A stretch of DNA of 64,000 nucleotides, taken from CAYTZN01 sp964442495 (GTDB taxonomy: Bacteria; Pseudomonadota; Gammaproteobacteria; Legionellales; Legionellaceae). Under the pieces are notes generated by a model, which saw nothing but the letters and a program-made list of their open reading frames with translations, was not told where the DNA came from and ran no database searches. Positions 1-8,466 of the stretch are shown here, piece by piece; within the stretch, counting starts at the first letter, position 1, and each line of letters starts with the position of its first letter. The translations under genes and the position numbers were made by a program. The DNA lies in assembly GCA_964442495.1 (NCBI GenBank), contig CAYTZN010000010.1:1-64000 (forward strand). Reading direction: 5' to 3'.

Positions 1-177
1 GACCCAACTAAAGTAACACGTACTGCATTGCAAAATGCTGCATCTGTTGCAAGCTTGATGTTAACCACTGAGTGCATGGTCGCTGATCTGCCGAAAAAAG
101 ATGAAGGTTCTGCAGGTGGCGACATGGGCGGTATGGGTGGTATGGGCGGTATGGGTGGCATGGGCGGTATGATGTAA
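1..177 (+). CDS. groEL: Chaperonin GroEL, C-terminal fragment
   Basis: Only the last 58 codons are inside the window; the gene begins upstream. The reading frame open from base 1 ends in the Gly-Gly-Met repeat tail (several GGM units, finishing GGMM) that is diagnostic of bacterial GroEL/Hsp60, preceded by the conserved stretch ASLMLTTECMVADLPKK. GroEL forms the 14-mer cytosolic folding chamber working with GroES. A strong intrinsic terminator follows the stop codon. The call is safe; the rest of the protein cannot be assessed from here. Confidence 0.97.
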   Translation, partial: DPTKVTRTALQNAASVASLMLTTECMVADLPKKDEGSAGGDMGGMGGMGGMGGMGGMM

Positions 178-201
178 GCCTTGCTCCATCTGTTCTAAAA
201 A

Positions 202-230
202 AAAACCCGCCAAAATGGCGGGTTTTTTTT
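202..230 (+). terminator. Rho-independent terminator of groEL
   Basis: An 11-bp perfect inverted repeat (AAAACCCGCCA / TGGCGGGTTTT) with an AAA loop is followed by a run of T. The left arm is preceded by a run of A, so the same hairpin can terminate the convergent oxygenase gene on the minus strand. Confidence 0.93.
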
Positions 231-257
231 AGTCTTTTATCCTTAATACCAATAGCG

Positions 258-1148
258 TTAGACCAGTGTTCGTGCCTTTAATTTTTCCCATTGTTTAAGT
301 GGTGATGCAGCAGGATTTTCCATGGCAGCTACAGGCAAATAGAACGTTTGTTCTAAAAGGAATTGACCACTCAATGCGGCATGGGAGACGTGATCTGTAA
401 ACACAATCCAAGTGCTTTCTGGTGGGAAATCAATTTTGTGTTTATGAACTTGTTGTTGATAGTTATCGTCTAATTTCATTGCATTGTGTAGTTTTAGCAT
501 GTAGTGATCATAGGCCGAGCGAACATTTCGGGTTGCCTTCACCCATTTTAATAATTTAGCAATCAATGCGTTATAAGAAGGAAGAGATGAGGCAAACGTT
601 TCAAGAACCTTCTCAAACGGCTCTCCAATGTGCCAAACGCGAGGTTTATCATCAGGATTAATGTTACAAAACACACGTAGAATTCGGTGATCATTTACAG
701 CGGTTGACGGAAAAGCGTCAACGTGTAAACGGGTATCATCTTTATGTTTGGAAATACTACGGCCTTTGATTTCTGCGGGCCTGAAACTTGTTCTACCCCA
801 GCGTACCGTATTGCTGTATTGGGGTAATGCACGGTCAATGATTTCTTTTGCATACAGTGCATAGCGATGCATGAATTGTTGTACTTGGGCGGGGGTTATA
901 TCAAAAGCATGGGCCGCGGGGTTTAAACGAGAAAGACGCTGGCGTTGATAGTCGTAACTGACATTTTTGTCATTTGGGGCAAGCACTGACTCGGACAGCA
1001 AACATTGCTCATTGGCATTTAATTTGAAGGTGTAAGAGGGGAAATAGATAACTTTACCTGACTCTAACGAGGTTAATGCTTTTTGTTTGGTGCTTTGTTC
1101 GAGATGGTTTAAATCATTTATAGGGATTGAATATAAGGGCTCGTCCAT
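258..1148 (-). CDS. kdoO: Kdo hydroxylase-like Fe(II)/2-oxoglutarate oxygenase
   Basis: This 296-residue cytosolic protein resembles the Kdo-hydroxylase family (KdoO; Kdo2-lipid A 3-hydroxylase), which uses Fe(II) and 2-oxoglutarate to hydroxylate the outer Kdo sugar of lipid A-core. A facial-triad pattern is visible: HVD at residues 142-144 and a distal histidine in DHVSH (253 or 256). The motif SKHKDDTRLHVDAFPS is typical of the family. The start was set at the ATG at 1148 because GAGAAAG lies 8 bases upstream; an in-frame TTG at 1190 and an ATG at 1172 are alternatives without a good ribosome site. The gene stands alone, convergent with groEL. The family call is confident; the exact substrate is inferred. 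Confidence 0.8.
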   Translation of the reverse strand: MDEPLYSIPINDLNHLEQSTKQKALTSLESGKVIYFPSYTFKLNANEQCLLSESVLAPNDKNVSYDYQRQRLSRLNPAAHAFDITPAQVQQFMHRYALYAKEIIDRALPQYSNTVRWGRTSFRPAEIKGRSISKHKDDTRLHVDAFPSTAVNDHRILRVFCNINPDDKPRVWHIGEPFEKVLETFASSLPSYNALIAKLLKWVKATRNVRSAYDHYMLKLHNAMKLDDNYQQQVHKHKIDFPPESTWIVFTDHVSHAALSGQFLLEQTFYLPVAAMENPAASPLKQWEKLKARTLV

Positions 1149-1272
1149 TTTCACTTTCTCAAAGAATGTCATGAGACATGATTTTAACAAAAAATTAGGA
1201 TTGATTCATTCAAGGGTAAAATAATGCCTATTAAATTTTGTTTTTATTATGATTTTATCCTTGAACCCAACT

Positions 1273-1296
1273 ATGCTTAAGTGACAGCATAAGCAT
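1273..1296. promoter_or_regulatory. Inverted repeat upstream of dps
   Basis: Two perfect 7-base arms (ATGCTTA and TAAGCAT) are separated by 10 bases, about 30 bases before the dps start codon. Centre-to-centre spacing is 17, so the two arms lie on nearly the same side of the helix at one and a half turns. It could be an operator or a leader hairpin; no known regulator consensus was matched. Confidence 0.4.
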
Positions 1297-1326
1297 CAAA
1301 TATTAGGCATAAACAAGGAGTCAAGG

Positions 1327-1770
1327 ATGAGCACTGAAGTGGTAACTAAATTATCGGTACTTTTAGCGGACACGTATGCGCTATATTTAAAAACACAAAA
1401 TTATCATTGGCATGTGAAAGGGCCACAGTTTAAAGTATTGCATGAGCTCTTTGAAATGCAATACAAGGAGCTTGCTTTGGCTGTAGATGACATTGCAGAG
1501 CGGCTTTTGATCATGGGGCATAGAGCTCCTGCCACGTTTAAAGAGTATGAGCGTTTAAAAACCATCAAAGACGGTGACTCACAATTAAATGCAAATGATA
1601 TGTTGATTGAGTTAGCTAATGATCATGGCACGCTGGTTAAAGATTTAAACCAGTCCATGGTGTTGGCTCAAAAGATGAATGATGAGGGTACTGTTAATTT
1701 ATTGGCGAACCAGATTTCTTCTCATGAAAAGGCCCAATGGATGTTAGGGGCTTCACGCGACCAAGTATAA
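1327..1770 (+). CDS. dps: DNA-protecting ferritin-like protein Dps
   Basis: A 147-residue Dps/miniferritin. Dps proteins form a 12-mer that oxidises Fe(II) with hydrogen peroxide, stores ferric iron and shields DNA in starvation or oxidative stress. The inter-subunit ferroxidase ligands are all present with the family spacing: H27, H39, D54 and E58, within YHWHVKG and DDIAERL. AAGGAG sits 6 bases before the ATG. The protein is slightly short, with no lysine-rich N-terminal tail, so DNA binding of the E. coli type is not obvious. The gene is monocistronic, with an inverted repeat in its leader. Confidence 0.96.
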   Translation: MSTEVVTKLSVLLADTYALYLKTQNYHWHVKGPQFKVLHELFEMQYKELALAVDDIAERLLIMGHRAPATFKEYERLKTIKDGDSQLNANDMLIELANDHGTLVKDLNQSMVLAQKMNDEGTVNLLANQISSHEKAQWMLGASRDQV

Positions 1771-1817
1771 GCGCCTGCGGGAAAATTGAAATGGGTATTG
1801 ACTTAAGCGGCTAGCTT

Positions 1818-4013
1818 GTGAAGAATGGGCTTAAAAAAGGCTTTTTTGTGTATCGATTTTTTTTCCCCGCCAGCTTATTTTTAAGCGCAAGCTTGTTGTT
1901 TATTATTCAACCCTTGGTCGCAAAAATTTTGTTACCGGTCTATGGTGGCACACCGGCAGTATGGACGGTGTGCATGCTTTTTTTTCAAGCGCTATTACTT
2001 ATCTCCTATGCATATGCATGGGGTTTAAGTCGACTCAAAGGGATTTACCGTTGGCGCATTGTTCATCTTTCTCTATGCCTTTTAAGTGTATTTGTATTGC
2101 CCTTGGCGTTTGTTCCCACGGTGGGAGAGGGTGCTCCTGAATGGTTGATTCTTAAAAATTTATTTTTACAACTGGGTTTGCCCCTTTTAGTGGTTGGTGC
2201 ATCTGCGCCCTTGTTGCAGTTTGCATTTAGTCAAACCTCTGGAAAAAAAGCCGCTGATCCTTATTTTTTATATGCGGCAAGTAATGTAGGAAGCCTCTTA
2301 GCGTTGCTAAGTTACCCTTGGCTAGTCGAACGTTACTGGGGTGTTTCTCAGCAACTCTTTGGATGGAATATCATTTATTTAGTCTACTTACTGCTTTTGA
2401 TAGGCTTTTGCTTTGCTGTGAGCTATAAACCGTTTATTGATCAACATTCAAAAGCGGTCACTATCCCTTTAAAAACAAAAGCCACATGGGTGTTTTTAAG
2501 TTTTATTCCCTGCAGCCTTATGCTCGGGGTAACGTTTTATATTTCTACGGATGTTGCAGCAACACCTCTTTTTTGGGTATTACCTTTAGCCCTGTATTTA
2601 CTGTCATTTGTGATAACGTTTGCGACAAAACCAATGGTTTCTCGGGCATGGATTGTGCGAAACACGTTGTTTGTTTTAATTTTTCCTTTGCTTGGGTTTA
2701 TTTTGGGAGCAAATCAGGTCCAGGCTATACCACTCATTTTGAGCCATTTGGCTGGATTTTTTATGTTAGCATTGTTGTGCCATGGTGAGTTGGTGGCGTC
2801 TCGTCCTTCTAGTGAAAAATTAACGGTTTTTTATTTTTGTTTAGCTTTAGGCGGGGTGCTTGCGGGTATCTTTAACGGACTAGTAGCGCCTAAGCTATTT
2901 GCACAAGCCTATGAATACCCACTGGTGTTGTTGTTTGCATTGCTTTGTATTCCTATTTCTAGAGTGGGATTGGACGCAGATAAGCCAGTTTTTTTGCCTC
3001 GGTCGTTTAAATTCTATGTCATGCCGAGCATGGTGTTTGGATTATTATTGATCAGTCAGTGTTTTCACCTCTCCTCCCTTGCCTTTGTGCATTGGTTGTA
3101 TGCGCAACATGTGGTTGAGGTTATGGTTTTGTGTGTGATTTTGGTCTGGGCAAGAGATACGCTGTCTTTGTTTTTAAGCATGAGTATTTTATTTGTTTTT
3201 GTTTTAATGCCGTGGTTTAAGCCCAATGCTGTTCTTACGGCACAGCGTAATTTTTATGGCGTTAAGCAAGTTTTTGCTGAAAAAAATGCACATGTGTTGA
3301 TGAGTCAAAGCACGCTTCACGGTTTTCAGATGGAAAATGAACACCCTACGGATGGTGCACGTGCTTATTACGCTGCTGTTTTACCTGTTGTGCAGCGTTT
3401 GCAGAGTTCATATCCTCAACTTCATGCCATGGTTTTAGGGTTAGGGACAGGCATCATGGCATGCCAGTTTCGTGAAGATGATCTGCTCACCATGGTTGAA
3501 ATTGATGAACAGGTCATCGATATTGCAAGCAATCCTAAACTCTTTACCTATTTACGTGATTGCCCCCCTCAAACCCGAATAGTGAAAAACGATGGTAGGC
3601 TTGCTGTGGGGAATGAGAAGGATGCTTCCTATGACTTGTTGGTGATGGATGCATTTAATTCAGATGCAATACCTGTTCATTTATTAACCGTTGAGGCGTT
3701 TGCGTTGTATAAGCAAAAAATCACTAACGATGGCGTGATTCTAGTGAATATCAGTAACCGTCATTTAAATGTGTTGCCTGTGCTTGTAGGGGCTGCCCGT
3801 CGGTTAGATATGATTGTTCTACATAAGTTGCAAGAAGGAAATAATGGCTTAGGACAGTTTCCCTCTGAATGGGCTTTATTAACCACCAACGAGCGCTTAG
3901 CCAGTGGTTTGTTGGGACAGCTTGGATGGCGTTTTGTGACAGAGCCGGAAAAACAGTTATGGACAAATGAGTACTCTAACCTTATCCCCTTGCTAAAATG
4001 GCATATTTCTTAA
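1818..4013 (+). CDS. Membrane protein fused to spermidine synthase-like domain
   Basis: This 731-residue protein starts with about 480 residues of dense hydrophobic segments (roughly a dozen predicted membrane spans) and ends in a cytosolic SAM-methyltransferase-fold domain of the spermidine-synthase type. The C-terminal domain shows GLGTG at 541-545, the acidic VEID (D563) that would bind the nucleoside ribose, and VMDAFNSDA (D611). Such fused integral membrane/SpeE-like proteins are common in proteobacteria; their substrate is unknown, and polyamine synthesis should not be assumed. The start is a GTG 47 bases after dps, with only a weak ribosome site, so an alternative start nearby is possible. 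Confidence 0.82.
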   Translation: MKNGLKKGFFVYRFFFPASLFLSASLLFIIQPLVAKILLPVYGGTPAVWTVCMLFFQALLLISYAYAWGLSRLKGIYRWRIVHLSLCLLSVFVLPLAFVPTVGEGAPEWLILKNLFLQLGLPLLVVGASAPLLQFAFSQTSGKKAADPYFLYAASNVGSLLALLSYPWLVERYWGVSQQLFGWNIIYLVYLLLLIGFCFAVSYKPFIDQHSKAVTIPLKTKATWVFLSFIPCSLMLGVTFYISTDVAATPLFWVLPLALYLLSFVITFATKPMVSRAWIVRNTLFVLIFPLLGFILGANQVQAIPLILSHLAGFFMLALLCHGELVASRPSSEKLTVFYFCLALGGVLAGIFNGLVAPKLFAQAYEYPLVLLFALLCIPISRVGLDADKPVFLPRSFKFYVMPSMVFGLLLISQCFHLSSLAFVHWLYAQHVVEVMVLCVILVWARDTLSLFLSMSILFVFVLMPWFKPNAVLTAQRNFYGVKQVFAEKNAHVLMSQSTLHGFQMENEHPTDGARAYYAAVLPVVQRLQSSYPQLHAMVLGLGTGIMACQFREDDLLTMVEIDEQVIDIASNPKLFTYLRDCPPQTRIVKNDGRLAVGNEKDASYDLLVMDAFNSDAIPVHLLTVEAFALYKQKITNDGVILVNISNRHLNVLPVLVGAARRLDMIVLHKLQEGNNGLGQFPSEWALLTTNERLASGLLGQLGWRFVTEPEKQLWTNEYSNLIPLLKWHIS

Positions 4014-4041
4014 TAAATTGTTAATGTTGTTGATTTATAAT
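4009..4041 (+). promoter_or_regulatory. Candidate PmrA box with perfect -10
   Basis: Two 9-base half-sites, CTTAATAAA and GTTAATGTT, are separated by exactly 2 bases. Each matches 7 of 9 positions of the Legionella PmrA half-site cTTAATatT, known from the literature as a tandem repeat with 2-base spacing. Seven bases further lies TATAAT (4036-4041). The left half overlaps the stop region of the preceding gene. The arrangement is what is expected of a PmrA-activated promoter with a poor -35. PmrA/PmrB are encoded at the other end of this window. Confidence 0.6.
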
Positions 4042-4076
4042 TAACCAATGTTGATTGGGTGTATAGTCGCGTTTTT

Positions 4077-5357
4077 ATGACAGAACTTGAAACTGCATTA
4101 ACCAGCTTTAACACGTATCTTTTATCTCCTGAAGATGAAAAATTTCCTCGTATTTTAGATGCGTATGGCGATAAAAATAAGAAAATTAATCGCGATTTCT
4201 TTACGTTAACCCTTGATGAACACCCAGAATTAAATCCTTATATTTCTGAATTATTAAACAATTTAAACATAGATAAATTGCTGTGGGGACGTTATATTGG
4301 TGCGCCTATCACGGTGTATCAGTTATTAAAAGAACTTAATCAGTTGCTGGACAAGAAGAATCAGAACCTTATAGCGTTCATTAAGCAAATTGATAGAAAG
4401 CGCGGTAAAGCTTGGACCAGCTTGGTTCTAGCTACCATGTTAGGGTTGGTGGGTGTTGAATTCTTAGTTCCCTTTATGACTGGGGTAGTAGACCTTATTC
4501 ATCAGGTTGTTGTGGCTGCGGTGTTTGTACCTTCTGCAAGTTTAGGCTACACGGCAGCTGTATATTTTTATTCTCTATATGAGAGCCTTTCTAGTAAGAA
4601 AAAGGTCCCGCTTTCAGAGCTTTTAAGGAATAATTTTTTTGAATTGGCAGAAGCTGCTTTAAAGATAACTGCTTATAGCCTTGTACTCGCCGCTGTAGCG
4701 ACCACGGGTTCACCCCTTTTTCTTGTTTTAATCATTGTGGGCACTGGTATTCAAATCATTAAAGAATTAGCTAATTTCATCCATTTACAACTTAAACATA
4801 AGCCGTCTGTAAAAGACGGTGACACTTTGCCTGAGAAGCAACAAAAAGTGCGTGAGGCGTGTGATTATTTAAAGCGACGAAACTCCTTAATCATTAATAT
4901 TGTGGCTGCTGTGGTAATAACTGGGGTAGTAGCGGCTTCTTTTTTAATTCCGGGTGGTTTTTTTGTGGCTATTGGAGCATTGGTAGGTTTGGTGATTGCT
5001 CATCTTTTGAAAAGCCTAGCGCATCGTTATAACGAGAGGTATATTGCCGCACGTTTGATAAGTGATTTTGAAGCACTAGAGACAAAAGAGATAGCGAGAC
5101 TCGGTTTAGAGTCAGGCCCCGATTTAAAAAAACGAGCTCAAGAGAGTCATGGTCTGGCTTTAGCATTAATGTCTAGCGTTAAAACGTCAAAGCAGTTAGA
5201 TGCATCAGATGCAGGTCAGGCGTCACAAACTCGGTGTGGCTCTGAGGCAGCGGCTGCTATGGCGTCGTTTCCCCCGATATTATCAAGGACAAGGGGAGCG
5301 CACTTAGCGAATGTATCCTTAGATGAATTAGCTGAACAATCCATCAAATCGATATAG
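4077..5357 (+). CDS. Putative membrane protein, candidate PmrA-regulated Dot/Icm effector
   Basis: I do not recognise a domain. The protein (426 residues from this ATG) has a hydrophilic, helix-rich N-terminal part of about 110 residues, then two pairs of long hydrophobic hairpin segments (around residues 115-175, 200-240 and 275-315), and a polar Ser/Ala-rich C-terminal tail with two Glu near the end (SLDELAEQSIKSI). Helical cytosolic regions plus membrane hairpins are common in Legionella effectors, and the gene lies behind a PmrA-like box. A GTG at 4059 in the same frame is an alternative start; neither has a clear ribosome site, and the ATG is favoured because the predicted transcript starts near 4048. 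Function unknown. Confidence 0.6.
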   Translation: MTELETALTSFNTYLLSPEDEKFPRILDAYGDKNKKINRDFFTLTLDEHPELNPYISELLNNLNIDKLLWGRYIGAPITVYQLLKELNQLLDKKNQNLIAFIKQIDRKRGKAWTSLVLATMLGLVGVEFLVPFMTGVVDLIHQVVVAAVFVPSASLGYTAAVYFYSLYESLSSKKKVPLSELLRNNFFELAEAALKITAYSLVLAAVATTGSPLFLVLIIVGTGIQIIKELANFIHLQLKHKPSVKDGDTLPEKQQKVREACDYLKRRNSLIINIVAAVVITGVVAASFLIPGGFFVAIGALVGLVIAHLLKSLAHRYNERYIAARLISDFEALETKEIARLGLESGPDLKKRAQESHGLALALMSSVKTSKQLDASDAGQASQTRCGSEAAAAMASFPPILSRTRGAHLANVSLDELAEQSIKSI

Positions 5358-5371
5358 CATTTAAAGCTTTT

Positions 5372-7252
5372 TTACACCGCAGCCAGATCACCTTTTCCTT
5401 CCAGCCAGTTTTTGCGATCATTTGCTCGTTTTTTAGCTAAAAGCATGTCCATGAGTTCGAAGGTAAAAGGCTCATCGTCTAGTGTTAATTGTACAAGGCG
5501 GCGAGTATTAGGGTCCATGGTGGTTTCGCGGAGCTGTAATGGGTTCATTTCCCCCAATCCCTTAAAGCGTTGTACATTAATTTTTGTCTTACTGGTTTTT
5601 GACAACAAAGCAGTGATTTTTTGTTTTTCTTCATCATCTAATGCGTAATGAACTTCTTTGCCTGCATCAATACGATAGAGCGGGGGCATGGCCACAAAGA
5701 CGTGTCCATTTTTTACTAATGGTTTAAAATGACGCAAGAATAGGGCACATATGAGCGTAGCGATGTGTGCACCATCGGAGTCTGCATCTGCGAGAATACA
5801 AATTTTCCCATAGCGAAGACTACTTAAATCCTCTGAGCCTGGGTCAATGCCAATGGCAACTGAAATGTCATGAATTTCTTGAGAGGCAAGTACTTGGGAC
5901 GAGTCCACTTCCCATGAGTTTAATATTTTTCCTCGTAGCGGTAAAATAGCTTGGAAGTCTTTGCTACGTGCCTGTTTTGCAGAGCCACCCGCAGAGTCCC
6001 CCTCGACCAAAAACAACTCGGCTTGGTTTAAGTCTTGTTGCAAACAATCGGCTAGTTTTCCAGGAAGTGCCGGTCCTTGGTGTACACGTTTACGCGCTAC
6101 TTGCTTCGCTTGACGCAAGCGTTTTTGGGCCCGTTCTATCGCTAGCGTCGCAATCAATTCGCCTTGGTTACGGTGTTGATTAAGCCATAATGAAAATGCA
6201 TCTTTAATCACGTTGCTAACAAAGGCCGCTGTTTGTCGTGAGCTCAAGCGTTCTTTGGTTTGGCCTGCAAATTGAGGCTCCTTCATTTTGACGGATAAAA
6301 TGTACTGGCAAGGTTCCCAAAGGTCATCTGCTGTTAATTTAACACCACGAGGGAGTAAATTTCGAAGTTCACAAAAGGCCGACAAGGCATCAAAAAGACC
6401 TGCGCGAAGTCCATTAACATGCGTTCCTCCTTGAACGGTAGGAATCAGGTTTACATAACTCTCGCTTAAAGGATTGACTGACGTGCTTGACCACGCTAAT
6501 GCCCAATCCACCGTTGCTTCATCGCTCTTGTATTCGCCGGTAAAAGGTTCTTCCGGAAAATAATCTGCAGGCAATGATTGGCATAAGTAATCCGATAGAC
6601 CCTTTTCATAGCACCAGGTGGTTTCTTCTTGAGTGGCTTTATTGATAAAGGTCATGGACAAGCCAGGACACAATACCGCTTTAGCTCGTAAAACATGGCT
6701 TAATTGTTTAACAGAAAGACGATTTGTATCGAAATACTTGGGGTTTGGCCAAAATCGGATAAGGGTTCCTGTGTCACGTTTTTTAGTGACCCCCATTTCA
6801 TTAAGTTCATTGATTTTATCACCATTAGCGAAAGACATTTGGTAAATAAGACCATTGCGCTTGATAGAAATATCTAAGCGATCGGACAAGGCATTCACAA
6901 CAGAAACGCCTACGCCATGTAAACCGCCTGAAAAATTATAGCTTTTATCTGAAAATTTAGCGCCCGCATGAAGACGCGTTAAGATAACCTCTACACCGCT
7001 TAAACCGAGCTGGGGATGTAGATCAACCGGCATGCCTCGACCATTGTCCTCTACTTCCACAGAGTTATCTTCGTGCAGGGTTACAATGATTTTGCTTGCA
7101 AATCCCGCAATGACTTCATCAACACTGTTGTCGATAACCTCTTGGGCTAAATGATTGGGGCGTGTAGTGTCAGTATACATGCCAGGGCGGCGTTGGACGG
7201 GCTCTAGTCCACTTAATACTTCGATGGCATGAGCTGTGTAGTTTTCAGACAT
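5372..7252 (-). CDS. parE: DNA topoisomerase IV subunit B
   Basis: A 626-residue type II topoisomerase ATPase subunit. The GHKL ATP site is visible (EVIDNSVDEVIAGFA, EDNGRGMPVD, GGLHGVGVSVVNALS), followed by the transducer domain and the TOPRIM domain (LVEGDSAGGSAKQARS, PLRGKILN, DADSDGAHI). The length and lack of the large GyrB insertion fit ParE rather than GyrB. Together with ParC it decatenates replicated chromosomes. ParC is not in this window. Monocistronic here, divergent from the methyltransferase gene. Confidence 0.97.
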   Translation of the reverse strand: MSENYTAHAIEVLSGLEPVQRRPGMYTDTTRPNHLAQEVIDNSVDEVIAGFASKIIVTLHEDNSVEVEDNGRGMPVDLHPQLGLSGVEVILTRLHAGAKFSDKSYNFSGGLHGVGVSVVNALSDRLDISIKRNGLIYQMSFANGDKINELNEMGVTKKRDTGTLIRFWPNPKYFDTNRLSVKQLSHVLRAKAVLCPGLSMTFINKATQEETTWCYEKGLSDYLCQSLPADYFPEEPFTGEYKSDEATVDWALAWSSTSVNPLSESYVNLIPTVQGGTHVNGLRAGLFDALSAFCELRNLLPRGVKLTADDLWEPCQYILSVKMKEPQFAGQTKERLSSRQTAAFVSNVIKDAFSLWLNQHRNQGELIATLAIERAQKRLRQAKQVARKRVHQGPALPGKLADCLQQDLNQAELFLVEGDSAGGSAKQARSKDFQAILPLRGKILNSWEVDSSQVLASQEIHDISVAIGIDPGSEDLSSLRYGKICILADADSDGAHIATLICALFLRHFKPLVKNGHVFVAMPPLYRIDAGKEVHYALDDEEKQKITALLSKTSKTKINVQRFKGLGEMNPLQLRETTMDPNTRRLVQLTLDDEPFTFELMDMLLAKKRANDRKNWLEGKGDLAAV

Positions 7253-7496
7253 TCGTGCCTACTTAATCAATGAAATTATTCGATACATCCTACGTGACTT
7301 AAGACATGCTGGGGTACGAGGATGCTATGGAAAATTTAATAATAAATTATCAAGATATTCTAGTTTAACATGAGGGTGAGCACCAGGGCTACGCCTTATA
7401 TTTCTTTGCGTCTATTGATGGGGTGGTGACTAAATATATTTTGTTTTCTGCCGATAATTGAGACCGGGTTGGAATGTAAATCACATAGGGATAATT

Positions 7497-8270
7497 ATGT
7501 TAACTCATGAGTGGCCAGCTGAAGATTATGCAGTAGGGGCATACATACAAGCTACTATTGCTGATAAATATGTGTTTCCCTTGCAATTAAACCCTCATGA
7601 TAGTGTCTTAGACATAGGCTGCGGGGATGGTTCTTATACGGTAAAAATACTTAAAAAAATTCCAGAGGGTGCTTTAATTGGTGTTGATAGGTCTCAAAAC
7701 ATGCTGACACTGGCTGAAGAAAAAATACGGGATTACCCTTATTTTTCGGTACAAAAATTAGATGTTTTAGATTTAACCTATGATAATCAGTTTGATTATA
7801 TTGTTTCTTTTTGGTGCTTGCAGTGGTGCGAGGATCTTCCTAAAGCTTATAGCAATATTTACCGCGCCCTAAAAAAGAGAGGGAAATTGTTAACCATTAT
7901 TCCCTCAGGTAACGATCCTTTGGTTCGATCACTTGATCGAGTGAAAGCCTCAATGGAATTTAAGAGCTTGCAGGACTTTATAATGCCCGTCAATTATAAA
8001 AAAATTGCGTTGCTTCCTGATGTTATTCAATCAGTACCTTTTGATACATCAATGGTTGAATGTGATAAGCAAACGCTTGTGTTGCCTTCCTTGGATGTGT
8101 TTAAAAAATTTGTGAAAGGTCTTGCCTTGTTTAATGGACAAATCCCTGAGGATGAAATACCGGATATCAATGACGCGTTAGTGAAGGCTTATGATTTGGA
8201 GTGTCAGCAAAACTATCAAGGTGAGTATCGTTGTGATATTTCAGTTTACGTAGTTACTGCAGGGAAGTGA
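7497..8270 (+). CDS. Class I SAM-dependent methyltransferase
   Basis: A 257-residue methyltransferase with the SAM-binding motif VLDIGCGDGSYTVKIL (about residues 36-51), the acidic post-motif GVDRSQNML and the motif IV region FDYIVSFWCLQWC. It resembles the trans-aconitate or juvenile-hormone-acid methyltransferase group by layout; the substrate cannot be told. The ATG was chosen because TAGGGAT lies 8 bases upstream; a TTG at 7458 is in frame but has no ribosome site. About 240 bases of AT-rich sequence without a recognisable gene separate it from parE. Confidence 0.82.
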   Translation: MLTHEWPAEDYAVGAYIQATIADKYVFPLQLNPHDSVLDIGCGDGSYTVKILKKIPEGALIGVDRSQNMLTLAEEKIRDYPYFSVQKLDVLDLTYDNQFDYIVSFWCLQWCEDLPKAYSNIYRALKKRGKLLTIIPSGNDPLVRSLDRVKASMEFKSLQDFIMPVNYKKIALLPDVIQSVPFDTSMVECDKQTLVLPSLDVFKKFVKGLALFNGQIPEDEIPDINDALVKAYDLECQQNYQGEYRCDISVYVVTAGK

Positions 8271-8404
8271 GAAGGTTTATTTTCCCCGAATCACTGCGGG
8301 CGACGACGAATTATAGTTGATTAAATTTTAAATGACACTTTTTTTTGTTAGCTAAATGTATACGCGTGTTGGCTTTTCCGATACACGATATAGATCGTCT
8401 GGAT

Positions 8405-8423
8405 ACCGCTGACAAGCAGCGGT
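8405..8423. repeat. Short dispersed hairpin, ACAAG loop
   Basis: A perfect 7-bp stem (ACCGCTG / CAGCGGT) with an ACAAG loop, in the gap between the methyltransferase and mrp. The same loop and a similar GC-rich stem occur at 47274-47294, and related forms elsewhere in the window. There is no T run, so it is unlikely to be a simple terminator. Confidence 0.6.
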
Positions 8424-8466
8424 AAGTAGGGCGTCAGTCATTTAAAATTGAATGGGGTATAAATAA

